Origin: Xestospongia bergquistia
Lineage: Eukaryota > Porifera > Demospongiae > Haplosclerida > Petrosiidae
Assembly (NCBI GenBank): GCA_963965975.1
Contig: OZ014421.1
Location: forward strand, 3,585,001-3,649,000
Direction: 5' to 3'
Length of the DNA stretch: 64,000 nucleotides
Positions 25,227 through 37,640 of this stretch are shown here, piece after piece (the stretch's first letter is position 1; each line of letters begins with the position of its first letter). The notes beneath the pieces were generated by a model. The model ran no database searches and had not been told where the DNA came from. It saw only the letters and a program-made list of their open reading frames with translations. The translations under genes were made by a program, and so were the position numbers.

Positions 25227-25797
25227 AGAATGATGTTGTCACCTTGTATATTACAAGTCATTATGATTTTATATTTGCAAATAAGAATGTGAAGCTTGTC
25301 ACTATTTTTAACTCGGTAATAAAATTCATGTAAATGTTTATAATAACCTAATGTTTTTTAAATTTGTATGCAAAACAATCTAGTGTAAGAAATTAAGGAC
25401 AAACGTTCCTGGAGACCAGTAACTGCAGTGCTAGTTTCTTGATTATTGTTTATACTAACAAGGTTATGCTAAAAAAAAATTTTTAAAGAAAATATGAAAA
25501 GTGATTTTTAAAAAAATTAGTAAACAAACTGTTTAGAAAGGATTTAATTAGCTATCATTTATAATATATTAGCTAAATCGAAAGAATGTTCTGTCTACAC
25601 ACAATGTTGTAAGTTTTCCGTATCTGCAGCTCCACCCTATATACAATGTTGTTGTAAGTTTTCCGTATACAGCAACTGCAGCTCCACCCTATCAAAACAC
25701 TTGAAACCACAAATATTTAATAAGGCGTGGTTTTCTAGTACCTGAGGAATGTCAATAGAGTGGGTGAGCAGGGACAAACTCCTGGACAGTACAAAAT
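25227..25797. other. AT-rich sequence with a short direct duplication
   Basis: GTAAGTTTTCCGTAT followed by GCAGCTCCACCCTAT occurs twice at 25602-25692, with 5- and 12-base differences in spacing. No gene or element was recognised. Confidence 0.55.
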
Positions 25798-25805
25798 CAG
25801 CCAAG

Positions 25806-26653
25806 CATAGGCGTATCTAGGTCTCTAAAAGTACTAAGGCTTATTAATTATTCATCATTATGAATTAGTAGTTATTAATAGTTATTAACAATTTTAAACT
25901 TTTACTCAACCAAAAACAAGGTATGTTTCCTGTCCCTGAACCCGTTCTGAATGAATGCATCATTTGGATTGCTATACTAGAAAACCTACTGTTGCTTGGT
26001 ACCATCTAGGTTTAAACAATCGACTAAAACAGAAAGTGGAAAATCAATGCCAACTGGTTGAATAGGCTTTTTGGATTTATCTTTAGCTATGTCTGCAGGA
26101 CCATCTACTCTCGGCTTGAGGTTGATGCTACATCACCAACATGTACATGTATGTTAACTCCTGGTATTGTGGATATATCATTACCTATGAATCTGTAGAT
26201 CAATACCATCACCATCTGTGTCTGCAGAGTACAAGAAAAGTAGAAAGAATAATTTCAAACTACTTCGTTATTAAATTTACAGCTAACCATCTTGATCATT
26301 TAATCCTCTAATTTCTCTGTCAATTTCTTCATTGCTGTCATTTCCACTGTCATATTCCTCACTCTCTGGAACATTGTATGATTTTTTTGATGGACCAGCC
26401 TACACCACTACTGCTACTATTACTAGAGGCCCAAGTCTACAAGAGTCTTTTCATATTGGCACTCAGTCTGACTCAGATCACAGTTCATAAAAGAGGTGCT
26501 AATTGCTAACTGTGAAGTCATACATGGCATGTGTTAGTGGTTAATCTTTTTGTGTAAATAAAAGCAATAAATTTATCTTTGAAAAAATGTAATTAATTTT
26601 GGTCTGGTTACCCGGGCAAGGCCCGTGCTGGCCCGGGTCTAAATACGCCTATG
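25806..26653 (-). mobile_element. hAT-family DNA transposon, internally deleted, 848 bp
   Basis: The ends are inverted repeats CATAGGCGTAT (25806-25816) and ATACGCCTATG (26643-26653), weakly extending inwards. They are flanked by a perfect 8-bp direct repeat, CAGCCAAG, at 25798-25805 and 26654-26661. Eight-base target duplication and CA...TG ends are typical of hAT elements. Inside, minus-strand exon-like pieces carry the start of a TTF-type hAT transposase but no catalytic domain, so it is non-autonomous. Confidence 0.9.
25990..26400 (-). pseudogene. 5' fragment of a TTF/zf-MYM-type hAT transposase
   Basis: From 26400 down, an acidic exon reads KSYNVPESEEYDSGNDSNEE and ends at 26288 with a GT donor. 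The next exon, 26221-26185 (DTDGDGIDLQIH), has matching acceptor and donor. A third stretch near 26110-25990 reads VDGPADIAKDKSKKPIQPVG and FPLSV, then stops. The GPADIAK...KPIQPV motif is the usual N-terminal lead of TTF-domain hAT transposases. The TTF finger and the catalytic and dimerisation domains are missing. It sits wholly inside the 848-bp element. Confidence 0.7.
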
Positions 26654-26661
26654 CAGCCAAG

Positions 26662-27827
26662 GCCCAAGGATAGCAATTAATAAATATCGTTTTCTTGTCA
26701 AATCTGTGTTTAAGGCAACAACGTTGTTTGGGATTTTGTTAAAATTTAAAAGGAATTTAGAAAAGTTAAATTTGAATTTTATTTATTTCTTTTTCATGAT
26801 TTGACCCGTTCTTTATATTTTATTTTCATCTTAACAAATCTAGCAAGAGGAGAGGGTAGTACCCTTAATATAGAGCATTTGTCTTACAGCTGGTATAAAC
26901 AAATTTATTTTATCTCCATGTAAACATCTCTTTAATGTGCCTATTTCTAAGAAAGCTATACATATAATTGAAGTTGAGATGTCACTCGTGTAGCTCCTGG
27001 AATCTTTATGTACATAAATATATTATTTTAAAATTTATCTTAAAGTCCTTTAAAATGAATGAATTTGTGCCACCTAATTTAAGTTAATTTTGAAAGTTTT
27101 TCATAGCAGAAGTATGTGCTTTTCATGTATATTTGATCAGCTATGGTCTTTGTGTGTTCAAAGTCAATTACCCAATTCCAATAGCACCATCCCAAATAAT
27201 CTTTACAATTGAAGATGGCCTTTCTAGATAGTACTTGTCAAAGTCTTCACAAGATTACAAATTGTTGCAGAATATGATGCAAAGCTAACATATGCAATAC
27301 ATGTGTATGTACATAAAAATAATTCAAAGCAAATTTAGTACTACCTAGTTATAAGATGCAAACATGCCAGGTGGAATGATATATATTATAGTATTATTCT
27401 TACTAGACTACACTTTCAAAAAATATCTATTTCATAATTCCCCAACACTCAACATTCTTAATTCCTTCAAAGAATTGATTCTCTCTCAAATTTTTTTTCT
27501 GGAGTAACATTTTTTGTCTCTATACTCTAGTTTTACTGCAACCAGGACTCCGACAATTTATGTCATCTCCTGATTTAATTTTATACCAAAATCATGAAGA
27601 CATTTATCTTTAGCAAAATCAACCCTATACATTTATTGATCAATTACTGTAGTTAAGAAAATGTAATTATATCAGAACACTTCATTCTTCAGTAAAACAT
27701 AAAAATTACAAGACAATAAGATATGTGTACCTTCTACCTGTATTGTATGTGTATATCAAATATCATGAACAACCACATTTCTTTCTAACTTTCCTGAATC
27801 AACGTCTAAGCTTATGGTTCCTCTACA
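26662..27827. other. No recognised gene
   Basis: AT-rich sequence with scattered stops in all frames. No repeats or element ends were identified. Confidence 0.5.
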
Positions 27828-28160
27828 TTTACAATCTATCTACTGGCAACCTCTACAGTACATCTACTATAGCAGTTTCTAAAGTCTATCTACTACTTGC
27901 CTTTATAAACCTACCTACTAGCAACTTCTACAGTCTTTCTACTAAAAGCCTCAACAAATTTTCTACTAGCAACCACTACAATCTACTTACAAGAGACTTC
28001 TGCAGGCAATGTATACATAACCACTAGCAGCCTATACAGTCTATCTACTAGCAACCTCTACAATGTAGCCTACTTACTAGCAACCTCTATAGTCTATCTA
28101 CTAACAACGTCTACAGTTTATCGACTAGCAACCACTACACAATATACCTACTAACAAAAA
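27828..28160 (+). repeat. Degenerate minisatellite, unit about 24 bp
   Basis: Variants of CTATCTACTAGCAACCTCTACAGT follow one another about a dozen times, with changes and small indels. A 100-codon plus-strand frame (27725-28027) partly overlaps it and is repeat-derived, so I do not call it a gene. Confidence 0.85.
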
Positions 28161-28619
28161 AATCACTAAGCATTAAAACACATTACAGGATCACATGGAA
28201 ATCCCATGGGAGGAATTTCTTCTGCTCCAGAAAAAAGTTAAGAAGTGAATACAAGCTCACCTTATCTCTATAAAATCAAACAGTCATGGTAAAGTGCTGG
28301 CTACATCAACCGTCAGGAACAAACAAAATCAGGTATTTATCTGAAATTGAATAAAGAACAAAGATCAAACTAAATGGAAGGACAATGAACAAAGATAAGA
28401 ACTATTACAGAAATCAGGAATGAGGCAGGCTTACACACACTTAATTAACACTTAAATGATTCAAAGAAAATGTGGTTATAGATTTAAAGATAGACTAAAT
28501 TACACACAAATATCTTGCATGAGTCTCAAATAGTTGTATCACATATAGAAACAGGTTGACAGAAGTGGTTCATTATTACAAAACAGATCATATGTGATCC
28601 ATTATTATATACTATACAT
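28161..28619. other. No recognised gene
   Basis: Unique AT-rich sequence between the minisatellite and the MITE. Nothing recognised. Confidence 0.5.
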
Positions 28620-29101
28620 CAGGCTTGGGGTCAAATATATGAGTATTTGTATTTAGCTGTATTTAAATACTTTTTTTGAGTATTTGTATTTGTATTTTGA
28701 AATTTTGAAACAGGAAGTATTTGTATTTGTATTTGAAATACTTCATGAAATCTTTAAATACTCCTTTTTAAATTGTTTGTTTCTGTGGAAAGACTATTCA
28801 GCATAGTAGGAAAAGTTTTTCCTGCCCTGATCAATGTTGCCTAACTGACAAAACATTTGAAGAGATTATCAATAATTTGTAATGATTAGTTCATTATATG
28901 TAAAGCAAATAATGGGGATTTTCCTGCTGGGATAGTATAAAGAAGTATTTGGAAAGCATTTAAATACTTTTCAAAGTATTTGTATTTGTATTTGAAATAC
29001 ATTCCTGCTAGAAGTATTTGTATTTGTATATTGTATTTCATGTTTTGAGAGTATTTGTATTTGTATTTAAATACTATTCAATGTATTTGACCTCATGCCT
29101 G
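28620..29101. mobile_element. hAT-like MITE, 482 bp, rich in TATTTG repeats
   Basis: The left end, CAGGCTTGGGGTCAAATA, is mirrored at the right by TATTTGACCTCATGCCTG (about 15 of 18 matching). The flanks CTATACAT (28612-28619) and CAATACAT (29102-29109) agree at 7 of 8 bases, fitting an old 8-bp target duplication. The interior is mostly TATTTGTATTTG-type sequence in clusters near both ends. There is no coding capacity. Confidence 0.85.
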
Positions 29102-30109
29102 CAATACATATAAATTATGTAACAAAACTGTAAAAGATAATTCATTGCAAATTGATTTAATTTAAAATACAGTGTATACAGGTTGCATAGTTATGAAAAA
29201 TATCTACATATAATACTATTAATTACTAATGTATTACGAAAGTGAAGGTGATATAGCTAGAATTAGTAAAAGCAATAGGTTACGCTTATTTTCAGTAAAA
29301 ATAAATTTGCAATTGCAATCTGTACATATAACTAGTGGTAATTATACTGTTGAATATCAGATTTATCCCAAGTATTGCTGTGAAGTACTTCATATATCTA
29401 AAGTGTATAGTCTGTTATGTTCATATCAGGTCATTGTTACAATTGGGAATTATAAGAGTTGATAAATAGAATTTTATATTTTTAGGTTTCTCTGTTTTCA
29501 AGTATAACATTTGAGAAATAACAAGTCATAAGTCAAGATTCTTTAGTCATTTCTGTCATTTGTCTTCACAGTCATCTATTTTTGTAATTGTCTGGGATGT
29601 TCTAATGTATCACTACATTATATTATAAAGATATTTTGGATATACTATGTACAGCAAACTCAGACATCAAATAGTGCCAGTAATACTACTTTTAAATAAT
29701 GAATATTTTATGAGTTTTCTTTGTTCTCATTATCTAGACAGATAGTTAATGTGTGGACAGGATATTATAAGATCTTTGTTACTGGCATCTTCTTGTGCTT
29801 TTTTTCTTGGACACTTCTGGTGTGTGTTTTATTATCAGCTTATTGCCCTAATAATCCATTATTTTTTGTAATATATGCACTTGCATATCTTTGTACTGTA
29901 GCTGGTTTTCGAAACTACTCCTCTCATGAATTTTATCAAGTTTGATTGTACTCAACTATGCTAGGAAGAACAAGTACCCAAAGAATTGCAGTGCCTTGAC
30001 CTACTGGGAGGAGGACTACCATACCAAATCACTCATCATCAGCACTTTATATTAGATAACGCATGTAATGTACTTTATATCAGAGAAATTAAAATTTGTT
30101 TTACCTCTT
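29102..30109. other. No recognised gene
   Basis: Two plus-strand frames (29229-29462 and 29721-29945; 77 and 74 codons) have no recognisable domain. The second is rich in hydrophobic residues and could encode membrane segments, but its codon content is unremarkable and no splice context was established. Confidence 0.45.
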
Positions 30110-30128
30110 TTAACCCTTTGACGCACGC

Positions 30129-30189
30129 GGATGCAAAATTGCATCCACCCGCGCGGTTCGAACTCGGGAGCGGATGCAAATTTGCATCC
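30129..30189. promoter_or_regulatory. Two subterminal palindromes in piggyBac 1
   Basis: Two near-identical 18-bp palindromes, GGATGCAAAATTGCATCC (30129-30146) and GGATGCAAATTTGCATCC (30172-30189), sit 15 bases inside the left end and 43 bases apart. Subterminal repeats of this sort commonly serve as transposase-binding sites; that role is inference. Confidence 0.6.
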
Positions 30190-30489
30190 ATCACTATGAA
30201 CACCTTTTAAGCAACTTATTCTTTTGTAAAACGCGAACTAATCTTGTCAAAGCATGATTACTGTATTCTATCTAACTGGCAATGGTTCAATCTAACAGAA
30301 GAAGCAAACGCTTACCCCCTCATCCCGAGTTTTTGATCGAGTACATTGATGGTATTCCTAGCGAGGATTAGGATGATGATTTGATGGCTGCGTGGACAAT
30401 CCTTTAATCCTCAATGATGGAGAAGCAGAAGCAACCAGTTCTTTTCAGAACTATTCCACCAGACTTAGCCCCACCCAATTAAGACAATG

Positions 30490-31760
30490 AGCATTCCATC
30501 AGCTACAATATTAGTGATACTGATGCAGGCAACACCAGCTCCCTCCATTCCATTCGTCCATCCCATGCACTCACTTTCTACTAAGCCTACACCTACTTTA
30601 GCTCAAATGTTCTCAGCAACTACACCTATCAGTACTGTTACTCCTGAGCAACTACTTATAAGTCCTATCAATCCTCGTCATCGACAACAAGACCAAACAC
30701 CTCTTACTTGTAAACCTGATAGGTACTTATATAATACATGGTTATTACACAGAAATTGTAAATAATAACAATCTTTTACAGTACATGCATTTACTGCTGC
30801 ACCAGGCATCACTGATAACACCATGCGCACACCATTGGCGTTTTTCAATCAGTTCTTTACTTCTAAAGTGAAAGATCTCATTTATACTGCGACAGTCCAA
30901 TTTGCTGACAAGAGCTTGCATCATCCGAGGAATACCTGGATATGCATCGTCATGCACGTGGTAATGAGTGGAGAAGAAACCCTATGGACAGAAGTGAAGT
31001 CAATCCTTTCTTGGCAATCATTATAACAATGGGTGTTGTTGGTTATCCAACTTTGAGGTAATTATATAAAAAGGCTAATTTAATTGTATTCATTCTCTGG
31101 TAATTAATTCATTGTCTGGTAATAATGTTCATTGTATTTTAATAATATTATAAATCATCACCAATCATTATCAGAGAAGGAATATTGTTACCAAAGAATA
31201 TGAATATGAAAGCTTTATTATAAAGTACAGGTTATTAGCTTTATTAGCTAAACGACTATGAATTTTATTAGCTCTTTTCTAATAAACTTTAGGCATTTGT
31301 AATTAGAAATACATATAGTATACATAATTAGATCTTACTGGAGTATGAAGTGGTCATTTTACAACGAGTCGTTCACAGCAATTATGTCTGGTAGAAGATT
31401 CGAGTTATTAATGAAGTACTTTCATTTAAATAATTCAACTAAAATGCCAGAACGAGGTAGCACCAACTATGATAAGTTGTACAAGATCCATCCTCTACTT
31501 GACCTTATCGTTACAGCGTTTAAATGAGCCTACACACCAGAAAAAAATATATCAGTGGACGAGAGTATTATAGGATTCATAGGGAGGCTTAGTTGGATTC
31601 AATATATGGCAAAAAGGCCTACTAAGTGGGGGATCAAAGTCTGGGTAGCTGCACGATGTAAGATATGCAAAACATCTTTACATGTACATGAATGTTTTGA
31701 GATTTACCATACTGAAATTCACTACGATCAACCCTTACTCAATATTCAGACTTCAAATCT
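30490..31760 (+). pseudogene. piggyBac 1 transposase, disrupted and internally deleted
   Basis: Plus-strand pieces in order: FTAAPGITDN and TPLAFFNQFFTSKVKDLIYT (30790-30890); RRNPMDRSEVNPFLAIIITM and VGYPTL (about 30970-31060), ending at a GT donor; YWSMKWSFYNESF, SGRRFELLMKYFHLN and NYDKLYKIHPLLDLI (31330-31527); then DESIIGFIGRLSWIQYMAK and PTKWGIKVWVAA (31555-31655). These are the N-terminal and first catalytic parts of the PGBD4-like DDE domain. The sequence then jumps directly to CKICKTSLHVHECFEIYHT, which belongs to the C-terminal zinc-finger tail, so the middle of the catalytic domain is deleted. Stops and frameshifts occur as well. Nothing here can make a working enzyme. Confidence 0.88.
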
Positions 31761-31779
31761 TTCTTCATGTACTATATCA

Positions 31780-32150
31780 TGTACTATATATTTATATATA
31801 TATATATCATCTACTCCTGATAATAAGAAACCACAAACACACACACACACACACACAAAGTTATCTACTGATAACAAGAAACCACAAATACACACCTTAC
31901 ATTATACATACACTAGCAAACATTTATAATATTGCCACTCTTTGCCTGACTATATGTTGTGTCTATATGTAGATACTTCTCTCTTGGCTGTGTGTATGTG
32001 CACACACACACACATACACTTACATTATACATACACTAGTAAACAGTTACAATATATTACCACACTTTGCCTGACTGTATGTTGTGTCTATACATACATG
32101 CTTTTCTTCCTGCCTGTGTCTTTGTGTGTGTGCGTTAGTGGTGTGTAAGA
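31780..32150. repeat. CA/TA microsatellites and short duplications inside piggyBac 1
   Basis: TA run near 31790-31810, CA runs near 31838-31857 and 32003-32014, and two copies of CATTATACATACACTAG followed by CACTCTTTGCCTGACTATATG-like text. The small open frames on this stretch are repeat-driven. Confidence 0.85.
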
Positions 32151-32733
32151 TACTATACTCACCTAGTTATAAATCATCCAAAACGAAGATTAGAAGACCC
32201 ATTTTAAGTTTATAATACTATAAGTGAAGAAACGGCAGGGAGAATACTACAAGAAACAAAAAAGTACTTCAGTCAATTTGCTTTCTTCTCCGATCGAAAG
32301 CTCCACCCAAATAAATTGACAGGATGTGATTGTGTCATTATGAGATGTGTCCAAGAAGACCTTCGTTGTGCACTTAGTTTACATCGTTTGGCTTAGAACA
32401 AAGTGTCAACAGACTCCCCACACAATGAATAAATCAACTGTATGTTCATAAAGATGATCACTCGAGTTCTACTGCTTCAGAACTGGCTTCGAAATGTAAG
32501 CGTTTTTTGTCGTAGTATACTGCAGAGTTTAGATTTCATTTTATGGCTTTTCTTGTTGTTAAGGTAACAACAACAGCCTACCTACACCCTCACACTAGCT
32601 ACTAACGTGAAAGCGTCGTCTTGTTGCTACAGTAAGCTTTTAAAGCGTTGCTATTGTTGAAAAAAACATTATTTAAAAGTAGCCGCCCATGGGCGTGATT
32701 ACAATTAATTTGCCCCGCCCGTCAAAGGGTTAA

Positions 32734-33440
32734 TGTGTTTCTGTTTCCTGTAAAGGAAACAACAGACACCCATAATGTTAACTGCGATTGCAGCAAAATT
32801 ACTCCTGCTCTGCTCTACTAAATGGCTTTTTGAAAGCCACCATTACAAGACGTTGTGCTGTTGTTGTTTACTAGAATGGGACTGTGGCTGATTCGATAGT
32901 ATTTGTTGTAAACTGCTCTATTAAGTATTCTTTAATTCAATATACTGAGACTTTATAAGACAGTATCTTACATACTAAAGCTCTTTCCTCCTCTCTCATG
33001 CACTCACTCTAGCTCACTCACTCTTTTTCTCATCTTGTCTAATATGTCAGTTAAATCATTGTCTCCATTTATATGGACTCCAACTAAACCTTGGCATTCG
33101 CGATTTCATAATAGTATAATTTGTTGTTAAGCTGCATTCAAATGTGACAATATGCACCTTTAATAATATTATTATACCTTAGCAGTAGTGACAACACAGT
33201 TGACCTCTCCTCTATAAGTACTCATATTTGTACCAAAAGCTTTGATCACTCCAGACACTTTGGTGAAACGATTATTTTCACACTTAGCTTCTTTGAGCAA
33301 TTAACTTTAGCATACCAATTCGTGAATGTCATTGATTCATATACAGGTGGTTGATTGTTTGAATAATCAAATTATTTTTCACCCAGTTTGTTAGTGAGGA
33401 GTGGAATTCATCATGCATACTTGTATATCACACAGTCAAA
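32734..33440. other. No recognised gene
   Basis: Unique AT-rich sequence between piggyBac 1 and the GC hairpin, with no gene or repeat recognised. Confidence 0.5.
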
Positions 33441-33451
33441 AATCAAACAGT

Positions 33452-33513
33452 AAGGGGCAGAGCCCCCCCCCCCAATTTCAAAAGTGGGGGGGCTCCATCC
33501 CCCTGCCCCCTAG
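33452..33513. repeat. G/C-rich hairpin
   Basis: GGGGCAGAG and a run of C are followed, after a short AT spacer, by a run of G, then GGCTCCATCCCCCTGCCCCC. The two halves can pair, giving a compact GC-rich hairpin in otherwise AT-rich DNA. It may be a tiny fold-back element. Confidence 0.7.
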
Positions 33514-34319
33514 TTCTCTACAACTGATTAATAAACGTATATTCAGACAGACAATGTTCATTGTGTACTATAGATAAGATATACGGAGGTATATTATAGT
33601 TGTTATTATCATGGCGCAATATCCATCATCAACTGAACATTCTCAGTTCACAATAGTGGTGCCACATTTCTACAGTGTGTCAGCATTTTACTTCTGCAGG
33701 GCTGTTTAGCAAGACTACTGGCACCAAATTTGTACTAGAAATTAATAAATTTAGATGCCATTCCTTCATTTTAGCAACCGTGTGTCTCGACTTTACTTCT
33801 GCAGGGCTGTTGAGCAAGACAGAAGAAGGAACTGGATTCCATACAGACGAGTCATTTGACAGTGATGTTCCTCGCTACAACAAAAGGGAAAGACAGTAGT
33901 CAAATACGGTCAGAGTAGCAGTACTCCACGTGTGTGTGTATATCTAGCTTGCCCAACTTAAGTTTTAAATTCAGTACTTTTAGTGCATCTGTTATCTGAA
34001 CTAACCCTGTGTATCAGTATCAGCTTGTTTGATAATGATGTTCCTCACTGCAACAAAAGGGAAAGACAGTAGTAACAAATATGGTCAGAGTAGCAAATAT
34101 GGTCATGTATGTTAGTATATCTAGCTTGACTTTTAAATTCAGTGAGATTTAGCTCTTAGTTTTAGTGCATTTATTACCTTAACTAAACCTGTAATAAGTC
34201 ATTTTAAAACATAATATCTTACATGTCCTTGTCTATATAATATATACACTTTGGTAACCAGTATATTTAGTATAATGTAGCAAGTCACGTGTTTTTACAG
34301 GCTTTTTACCACCATTGTG

Positions 34320-37300
34320 TCTGCTGTGGTATCAGTATCAGCTTGTAATGGTTTGTACTAGAAATCATGGACTGCATTACTTCATTTTAGCAATCAATGT
34401 GTCAGGACTTTATTTCTGCAGGGCTGTTTAACAAGACATAAGAAGGAACTGTATTCCATGCAGTTCCATGTGTGCTAGTATATTCAGTGATCTTTAGCCC
34501 TAGGTTTAGCGCATCTGTTATCTGAACTAAGCCTGTCGTAAGTCATTTGGAAACATATCTGACTAGTCCCTTTCCAGTATATTTAGTACAATGTAGCCCA
34601 TTTCAATCTATTGTGTCTACTTTTGTATCAGTATCGGCTTGTAATGGTTTGTCACAATTTTTTTTGCAGCGCTATTTACCCACACTGTCTCTACGTTTGT
34701 GTCAGTATCAGCTTGTGCTGCATTATTATTGGTTGGTTGTTGTATTATGTATACTTATGAATATGATTATCATGTGTAGACTTCCTGTCCCGTAAGTTAT
34801 CTATGCACTATGTATTATAAAATGTGCATATTGTGGAGATTTTTTTGAGTCTTGAGTATTGTCCTATATCATACGTGAATGTGTTTGTAATGGTTGTACT
34901 ACAAATCATTAGAAATGCATTACTTCATTTTAGCAAGTAATGTGTTAGGACTTCACTTCTACAGGGCTGTGGAGCAAGACAGAAGAAGGAACTGTATTCC
35001 ATGAAGGCAATTCCTCGCTACAAGAAAGGGAAAGACAGTAGTAACAAACACGGTCAGAGAAGCAGTACTGCATGTGCTGTAGTATATGACTTTTAAATTC
35101 AGTGAGCTTTAGCCCTTAGTTTTAGTGTTTTGTTATCTTAACTAAGCTTATCATAAGTCTTTTTGAAATATAATATCTCACTAGTCCGTAATATAAATAA
35201 AGACTTCAGTAACCGGTATATTTTGTACAATATATATAGCGAGTCTCAATAAAATTAGTCGAGCGTTTTTATTTAGTACAAGCCTTTTTACCCCCATAGT
35301 GTTTACTTTTGTATGAGTATGACTTTGTAATGGTTTATACTAGAAAACTTAGGACATTACTTCTGCAGGGCCATTTAGCAAGAAAGAAGAAGGAACTGAA
35401 TTCCGTTTTCCAAGTCATTTAACAGTGTTCTGCAGTAAATAACGTTCCTCGCTACAGCCCTAAGGCAAATAAATAGTGTCAATACTTCATGTGCATTAGT
35501 ATATCTACCTTCACTTTAAATTCAATGAGCTTTAGCCCTATCTACCTTGACTTTAAATTCAATGAGCTTTATCCCTATCTACCTTGACTTTAAATTCAAT
35601 GAGCTTTATCCCTATCTACCTTGACTTAAAATTCAATGAGCTTTAGCCCTATCTACCTTGACTTAAAATTCAATGAGCTTTAGTCTTGTCTACCTTGACT
35701 TTAAATTCAATGAGCTTTAGCCCTTAGTTTAGTGCTTTTGTAGTATCAGCTTGTAATAGTTTGTGCTAGACAGCATTACTTCGTTTTAGCAAGCAATGAA
35801 TCATGACTTTATTTAGCAAGACAGAAGAAGGAACTGGATTTCATTCAGCCAAATCATTCGACAGTGTTCTCTGCAGTAAATCCGAGACAATAATATTCCT
35901 CGGTACAGCCCAAGGGTAAATAAATACAGTCAAGTGTCAATACTTCATGTTTGTTAGTATATCTAGCTTGAGTTTAAACTATTGTGTCTACTTTTGTACC
36001 AGTATCAGCTTGTAATGGTTTGTACTAGAAATCATGGACTGCATTACTTCATTTTAGCAATCAATGTGTCAGGACTTTATTTCTGCAGGGCTGTTTAACA
36101 AGACATAAGAAGGAACTGTATTCCATGCAGTTCCATGTGTGTTAGTATATTCAGTGATCTTTAGCCCCTAGGTTTAGCGCATCTGTTATCTGAACTAAGC
36201 CTGTCGTAAGTCATTTGGAAACATATCTGACTAGTCCTTTTCCAGTATATTTAGTACAATGTAGCCCATTTAAATCTATTGTGTCTACTTTTGTATCAGT
36301 ATCAGCTTGTAATGGTTTGTCACAATTTTTTTTGCAGCGCTATTTACCCTCAGTGTCTCTACGTTTGTGTCAGTATCAGCTTGTGCTGCATTATTATTGG
36401 TTGGTTGTTGTATTATGTATACTTATGAATATGATTATCATGTGTAGACTTCCTGTCCCGTAAGTTATCTATGCACTATGTATTATAAAATGTGCATATT
36501 GTGGAGATTTTTTTGAGTCTTGAGTATTGTCCTATATCATACGTGAATGTGTTTGTAATGGTTGTACTACAAATCATTAGAAATGCATTTCTTCATTTTA
36601 GCAACTAATGTGTTAGGACTTCACTTCACTTCTACAGGGCTGTGGTGCAAGACAGAAGAAGGAACTGTATTCCATGAAGGCAATTCCTCGCTACAAGAAA
36701 GGGAAAGACAGTAGTAACAAACACGGTCAGAGAAGCAGTACTGCATGTGCTGTAGTATATGACTTTTAAATTCAGTGAGCTTTAACCCTTAGTTTTAGTG
36801 TTTTGTTATCTTAACTAAGCTTATCGTAAGTTTTTTTGAAATATAATATCTCACTAGTCCGTAATATAAAGACTTCAGTAACTGGTATATTTTGTACAAT
36901 ATATATAGCGAGTCTCAATAAAATTAGTCGAGCGTTTTTATTTAGTACAAGCCTTTTTACCCCCATAGTGTTTACTTTTGTATGAGTATGACTTTGTAAT
37001 GGTTTATACTAGAAAACTTAGGACATTACTTCTGCAGGGCCATTTAGCAAGAAAGAAGAAGGAACTGAATTCCATTTTGCCAAGTCATTTAACAGTGTTC
37101 TGCAGTAAATAACGTTCCTCGCTACAGCCCTAAGGCAAATAAATAGTGTCAATACTTCATGTGCATTAGTATATCTACCTTCACTTTAAATTCAATGAGC
37201 TTTAGCCCTATCTACCTTGACTTTAAATTCAATGAGCTTTATCCCTATCTACCTTGACTTTAAATTCAATGAGCTTTATCCCTATCTACCTTGACTTAAA

Positions 37301-37640
37301 ATTCAATGAGCTTTAGTCTTGTCTACCTTGACTTTAAATTCAATGAGCTTTAGCCCTTAGTTTAGTGCTTTTGTAGTATCAGCTTGTAATAGTTTGTGCT
37401 AGACAGCATTACTTCGTTTTAGCAAGCAATGAATCATGACTTTATTTAGCAAGACAGAAGAAGGAACTGGATTTCATTCAGCCAAATCATTCGACAGTGT
37501 TCTCTGCAGTAAATCCGAGACAATAATGTTCCTTGGTACAGACCAAGGGTAAATAAATACAGCCAAGTGTCAATACTTCATGTGCGTCAGTATCTCTAGC
37601 TTGAGTTTAAACTATTGTGTCTACTTTTGTATCAGTATCA
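34320..37640 (+). repeat. 1668-bp segmental tandem duplication in array 1
   Basis: Sequence from about 34320 to 35987 recurs at about 35988-37640 with an offset of 1668 bases. Identical landmarks are at 34547/36215 and in the ATGTGTAGACTTCCTGTCCC block. The copies differ by scattered single bases and by one fewer 37-bp minisatellite unit in the second. Confidence 0.9.
35510..35730 (+). repeat. 37-bp minisatellite cluster (also at 37185-37350, 37650-37735, 41590-41725, 42005-42095)
   Basis: The unit is ATTCAATGAGCTTTAGCCC plus TATCTACCTTGACTTTAA. It is present about five times here and two to four times at the other sites. It is a local amplification of a block that occurs once in most array-1 segments. 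Confidence 0.9.

Larger units (their letters stand above)
30114..32729 (+). mobile_element. piggyBac transposon 1, 2616 bp, TTAA-flanked
   Basis: The ends are CCCTTTGACG (30114-30123) and CGTCAAAGGG (32720-32729). Each abuts TTAA (30110-30113 and 32730-32733), the diagnostic piggyBac target. The interior carries broken plus-strand transposase pieces and a microsatellite-rich insert (31780-32150). About 600 bp of the 3' part reappears inverted at 60.9-61.3 kb. It is non-autonomous in this state. Confidence 0.93.

Noticed and set aside
27725..28027. 100-codon plus-strand ORF as a gene
   Set aside because: Much of it is translated from the 24-bp minisatellite.
30150..30170. tRNA gene suggested by a B-box-like GGTTCGAAC
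   Set aside because: There is no A box or cloverleaf around it, and it lies in the terminal region of piggyBac 1.
31555..32148. Plus-strand ORFs rich in Thr-His and Tyr-Ile
   Set aside because: Beyond the piggyBac segment they read through CA and TA microsatellites and are not genes.
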